Part shown: piece after piece, positions 61,167-64,000 of the stretch
Position numbering within the stretch: the first letter of the stretch is position 1
How the letters are laid out: each line of letters starts with the position of its first letter
DNA from: Vibrio fortis
GTDB taxonomy: Bacteria; Pseudomonadota; Gammaproteobacteria; Enterobacterales; Vibrionaceae
Reading direction: 5' to 3'
NCBI RefSeq assembly: GCF_000695685.1
Contig: NZ_JFFR01000025.1
Coordinates: 372,001-436,000, forward strand
Length of the DNA stretch: 64,000 nucleotides
The notes under the pieces: generated by a model
Seen by the model: the letters and a program-made list of their open reading frames with translations, nothing else
Databases searched by the model: none
What the model was told of the DNA's origin: nothing
Translations under genes and position numbers: made by a program

Positions 61167-61493
61167 ATGAATATCAAAGAGTCTGATTGGAAAATCTTTT
61201 GTGAGATAAAGAGGGAAGCGGCGCAGGTGTTTTGTACTCGACAGCTAGATGAAGCCATCAAAACGATTACTGATGAGTCTGAGCCTGTAGGTGAAAGGTT
61301 CAACTTTATGTGCCAGCACTCCAAAGAATCTCAAAAGAAAATGAAGTTTATTTTTGATGGTCACTCTCGAAGCCGTGCATTTATTCAACTTATGCAAATG
61401 TGTGAGGACGGTTTGGTTGCACCAGAACAATTTGAACGCTTTTCAGAGGAAATCAAAAAAGACATTTCAAGCATTCTAGAAAGAAGAGCTTAA
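61167..61493 (+). CDS. Hypothetical 108-residue protein
   Basis: Helical, charged cytosolic protein (MNIKESDWKIFCEIKREAAQ, GERFNFMCQHSKESQKKM, RAFIQLMQMCEDGLVAPEQF). A strong GGAGGT site (61157-61162) five bases before the ATG decides the start against 61155. It follows the cassette cluster but lacks a clear attC. Family not recognised. Confidence 0.65.
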   Translation: MNIKESDWKIFCEIKREAAQVFCTRQLDEAIKTITDESEPVGERFNFMCQHSKESQKKMKFIFDGHSRSRAFIQLMQMCEDGLVAPEQFERFSEEIKKDISSILERRA

Positions 61494-61818
61494 GAAGATA
61501 ACTAGGCTACTTTCTTTTGGTAGAACCACTATATCTCTCTGTCAATGCACAGTAATCTGCTGAGGTAAACAGCGACAACCATCTCAACACTCCCCTCTAT
61601 CTATTTACTAATTTTGATCTCTTCCAAAACAGTGTTATCTAGAGTGTACTCATTCAGTGTATTGCGCGAGATTTACGACGTTTTTGAGGGCTCAAAAACG
61701 GTGAAACCCCGATGTTGGTAGCATCGGGGTTTCGAATTTTTAGATTTATCGATTGGTAAGGTCGATTTATCTTTTATGCAAAAGGTTGGATTTATCCAAC
61801 TAATTCCTTGGTAGGGAA
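61494..61818. other. 325-base intergenic region at the right edge of the island
   Basis: Holds the strong terminator at 61703-61733 and otherwise no gene or repeat that I can support. Confidence 0.6.
61703..61733. terminator. Strong hairpin terminator of rplY
   Basis: GAAACCCCGATG (61703-61714) and CATCGGGGTTTC (61722-61733), a 12-base perfect stem with flanking A/T runs. Can serve both strands. Confidence 0.9.
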
Positions 61819-62097
61819 TTAGATGCGGATGAAGTCCATGTGCTCAACTTTTGGCTTGTAAGCGTGACGTTGAACGTCTTGTGGCTTAACCTTAACTTCT
61901 GCGCCGTCGATCACTAGAGTGATTGCTTCGTAGAATTCAGGCTTGTCCATTTGGTTGATTACTTCGTCGTGTGCTAGCGCGATAGAAACTGGCGCTGCTT
62001 CACCACCGTAAACAACTGCTGGGAATTGTCCAGCGTGACGTAGGCGGCGGCTCGCACCTTTACCTAGTTCAGTACGTACTACTGCTTCGAATTTCAT
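61819..62097 (-). CDS. rplY: Ribosomal protein L25, short form
   Basis: A 92-residue 5S rRNA-binding protein of the 50S subunit ([20 protein letters not shown], then [15 protein letters not shown], and VEHMDFIRI at the end). Short form as in enterics and vibrios, without the CTC extension. A long divergent region (369 bases) lies upstream. Marks the return to core genome. Confidence 0.97.
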   Translation of the reverse strand: MKFEAVVRTELGKGASRRLRHAGQFPAVVYGGEAAPVSIALAHDEVINQMDKPEFYEAITLVIDGAEVKVKPQDVQRHAYKPKVEHMDFIRI

Positions 62098-62466
62098 AGT
62101 TTTACTCTCAAATTAGTAAAAATTAAGTTCACACCTCAATGCGACCTTGAGTGTGTGGTAATGCTCAACATAAACAAGTTCATGTTTGAGCGAGCGCGGA
62201 TACTAACACTCTATTCTTGATTGAGCAAGCAAGATCCCCACTTGGAAATAAAATAAACGAGCAAATTGGTGCGTTTGTAGAGAAAACCACCGGAAGTGCT
62301 CGTTTTTGCCATTTTATCTGTTTTCTGCACTGTCACCAAATCCATTTTAACCTTCATCAAATCATCACGTTAATGAACGGAATATGAATGCCAAACTAAG
62401 GATTGGTTAAGGCGTACCTAGTTAATCTTATTGCAACTTAAACAGCAGAACGTAACAGGTGGATTT
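62098..62466. promoter_or_regulatory. Divergent region between rplY and the glycosyltransferase gene
   Basis: Contains the rplY promoter and leader. In the leader ACACCTCAA pairs with TTGAGTGTG (62131-62155), a possible hairpin. No further gene is seen. Ribosomal-protein leaders sometimes bind their own protein, but none is known for L25. Confidence 0.35.
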
Positions 62467-63195
62467 ATGGAACCGATCAGCATTGTGGTTATCACGTTAA
62501 ATGAAGAGAAGCGCATTGGGCGTCTAATGGAAGAACTGAGTGTTCAGACACACCAAGAGTTTGAAGTTATCGTTGTTGATTCAAATAGTGACGATAAAAC
62601 CCGAGAGGTAGCACAAGCGTATGAGAGTGCGTTGCCTTCGCTCACTGTACATCATATGCAAGAGCGAGGCGTGAGTTTAGGTCGTAATACCGGCGCTTCG
62701 CTAGCGAAATACAATCGCATTCTTTTCTTAGATGCCGATGTAGCGCTTCCAAGAAACTTCTTAGCTAAAGCTTTGTATGAACTAGATGAGCGTAAGCTTG
62801 AAGTGGCTGGCGTTTACATGAGCTCTAAAGGTTTACCTTTAGTACACAAGTTTGGATACGGCTTATTTAACGTTGGGTTGTTTGCAACTCAGTTCTTCTT
62901 CCCGACTGCAGTAGGTGCTTGTATTTTCTCTACCAAACGCGCACATCAAGAAATCGGTGGTTTCGATGAAGAGATCGTACTGTGCGAAGACTGTGACTAC
63001 GTTAAGAGAGCCAGCAAAACATGGCGTTTCCGCTTCCTCAATATGACATTTGGTTTTGACCCAAGACGTTTAGACCAAGATGGCGTTGTTGAAACAGGCA
63101 TGACTTACCTTAAGGCGAACGTGCGTCGATTCTTCAAAGGCGAAATGCGTAACAACGAAATGAACTACCAGTTCGGCCACTACAGAGAGCAATAA
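62467..63195 (+). CDS. Family 2 glycosyltransferase
   Basis: A 242-residue GT2 enzyme. Nucleotide-sugar-binding fold begins MEPISIVVITLNEEKRIGRL, with VIVVDSNSDD and the DxD-type metal motif LFLDADVAL near residue 94. A later membrane-active hydrophobic segment is near residues 135-160, and the C-terminal DEEIVLCEDCDY is the acceptor/ED motif. ATG at 62467 is preferred to a TTG at 62431. Sixteen bases before the DedA-LssY gene, so an operon acting on envelope glycans or lipids is likely. Confidence 0.85.
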   Translation: MEPISIVVITLNEEKRIGRLMEELSVQTHQEFEVIVVDSNSDDKTREVAQAYESALPSLTVHHMQERGVSLGRNTGASLAKYNRILFLDADVALPRNFLAKALYELDERKLEVAGVYMSSKGLPLVHKFGYGLFNVGLFATQFFFPTAVGACIFSTKRAHQEIGGFDEEIVLCEDCDYVKRASKTWRFRFLNMTFGFDPRRLDQDGVVETGMTYLKANVRRFFKGEMRNNEMNYQFGHYREQ

Positions 63196-63211
63196 TTAGA
63201 AAGGTATCGCT

Positions 63212-64000
63212 ATGTTTGAGGGACTAGGACTGTTTCTAGGCGCACTAGGTGATGCACTGATCGGCCCCAACCTTTTTGTACCGGGGGAGCCGTTTTTCAT
63301 TGCCGCAGGGTATCAAGCTTATTCTGGCGTATGGTCGGCCTTGGTATGGGTAATGTTGGGCGGCTTTATCGGTGATCAACTTAGCTACTTCATTGGCTCG
63401 AAATGGGGTTTTCAGGCACAGAGAAAGTTGATGGCTTATCGACCTAAAACAAGGCGACTGATAGCACGCTGTCGATACCTTATCGCCAGAAAGGGAACTT
63501 ACATAATTCTGTTTGCACGCTTGCTTGGCCCCATAGCTTGGGTTGTGCCGGTTATCGCTGGAGCGCACCGAGTCTCTTGGCATAAGTTTTCATTGCTGGC
63601 GACCATTGGTCTGATACTGGGTGGTGGTCAGTTTATCTTTTGGGGAGCACTACTGGCTCATGGCCTAGAGCATTTCCCGATGTTGCAAGGGGTTCAAACC
63701 TTTATCGCAGAGCACCAGAGCTTATTGATTGGTTTGTTTGTCGTCGGTGTGTTTGCCATTATTGCTCGTCGTCTTAAGTGGCGAAAAGTGATGCTTAAAT
63801 CGAGTGCGCTGCTGGTGGCTTGGGTGCTTTACGCAAATTATGCCCATTTCTTCTGGAAGGCTGATGACTTTAATACGCAACCTTCAGAGTTAGCGGCGCA
63901 GTCAATACATTTAGATGCGGTGACATACAAGGCGTTTCCGGGGAAGTCTTCTTTCTATGACGCACAAGCAATCAACGTTATGTATATCGGTGAGAGTCCG
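63212..64000 (+). CDS. DedA-family / LssY-type fusion membrane protein, 3' end outside window
   Basis: From ATG 63212 the frame stays open to the last base (263 codons). The first part is a DedA/SNARE-associated domain (FVPGEPFFIAAGYQAY, GGFIGDQLSYFIGSKWG, RLLGPIAWVVPVIAGAHRVSW) with several membrane helices. After three more helices comes the start of an LssY-C-like domain (DAVTYKAFPGKSS, INVMYIGESP). DedA proteins flip undecaprenyl phosphate or polar lipids. LssY-type proteins are often paired with lipid phosphatases. The gene is cut by the window edge. Confidence 0.78.
   Translation, partial: MFEGLGLFLGALGDALIGPNLFVPGEPFFIAAGYQAYSGVWSALVWVMLGGFIGDQLSYFIGSKWGFQAQRKLMAYRPKTRRLIARCRYLIARKGTYIILFARLLGPIAWVVPVIAGAHRVSWHKFSLLATIGLILGGGQFIFWGALLAHGLEHFPMLQGVQTFIAEHQSLLIGLFVVGVFAIIARRLKWRKVMLKSSALLVAWVLYANYAHFFWKADDFNTQPSELAAQSIHLDAVTYKAFPGKSSFYDAQAINVMYIGESP

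Overview
The window reads as chromosomal DNA of a marine gammaproteobacterium, very probably a Vibrio. Evidence for this is the gene order sapABCDF - pspF / pspABC - two RND adaptors plus pump - tag - metC, which I recall as the chromosome I arrangement of V. cholerae and its relatives. A ToxR-like transmembrane regulator, a short-form ribosomal protein L25 and two Vibrio-type integron attC sites agree. I cannot name the species from sequence alone.

Region 1 (1-14.5 kb) is an envelope-stress and transport block. The sapABCDF peptide ABC transporter operon and pspF lie on the minus strand. They face pspABC, which has a clear sigma-54 promoter at 7701-7716, followed by a tripartite-type RND efflux operon with two lipoprotein adaptors. 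Region 2 (14.5-29 kb) holds tag, a ToxR/ToxS-like overlapping regulator pair, metC, a cardiolipin synthase, an NSS-family sodium symporter and a chemotaxis receptor with a FliA-type promoter. It then has an rRNA-modification pair (pseudouridine synthase and methyltransferase) and a ynjBCD-ynjF-like ABC transporter/phosphatidyltransferase operon. Region 3 (29-49.7 kb) is a series of mostly single genes: META lipoprotein, DUF1289, DEAD-box helicase, PilZ protein, M14 carboxypeptidase, a NifW-like protein, a decayed torA 3' end, a Fur-boxed TonB siderophore receptor, a HAD phosphatase, two LysR regulators, a giant MscK/MscM-type mechanosensitive channel, GNAT, PhzF and a double-domain QueD-like protein started from TTG.

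Region 4 (about 49.7-61.5 kb) is an AT-rich accessory island of small and poorly known genes. It contains a 1.96-kb tandem duplication carrying two paralogous 505-residue secreted proteins. Their 5' leaders and signal peptides are almost identical, while the mature proteins have diverged strongly. Further along are DUF4272, RDD, BLUF, DUF2007-type and DUF695 proteins and a secreted protein with three DFDS(S/T)K repeats. It ends in a short integron-cassette cluster without an integrase (CALIN-like), with two full attC sites at 59655-59759 and 60204-60325 and an attC half-site after the last cassette gene. Region 5 (61.5-64 kb) returns to core genome with rplY, a family 2 glycosyltransferase and a DedA-LssY fusion that runs off the window.

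The most notable items are the ToxRS-like co-component pair at 15233-16578, the integrase-less cassette cluster near 60 kb, and the duplicated secreted-protein pair near 51-54.7 kb.
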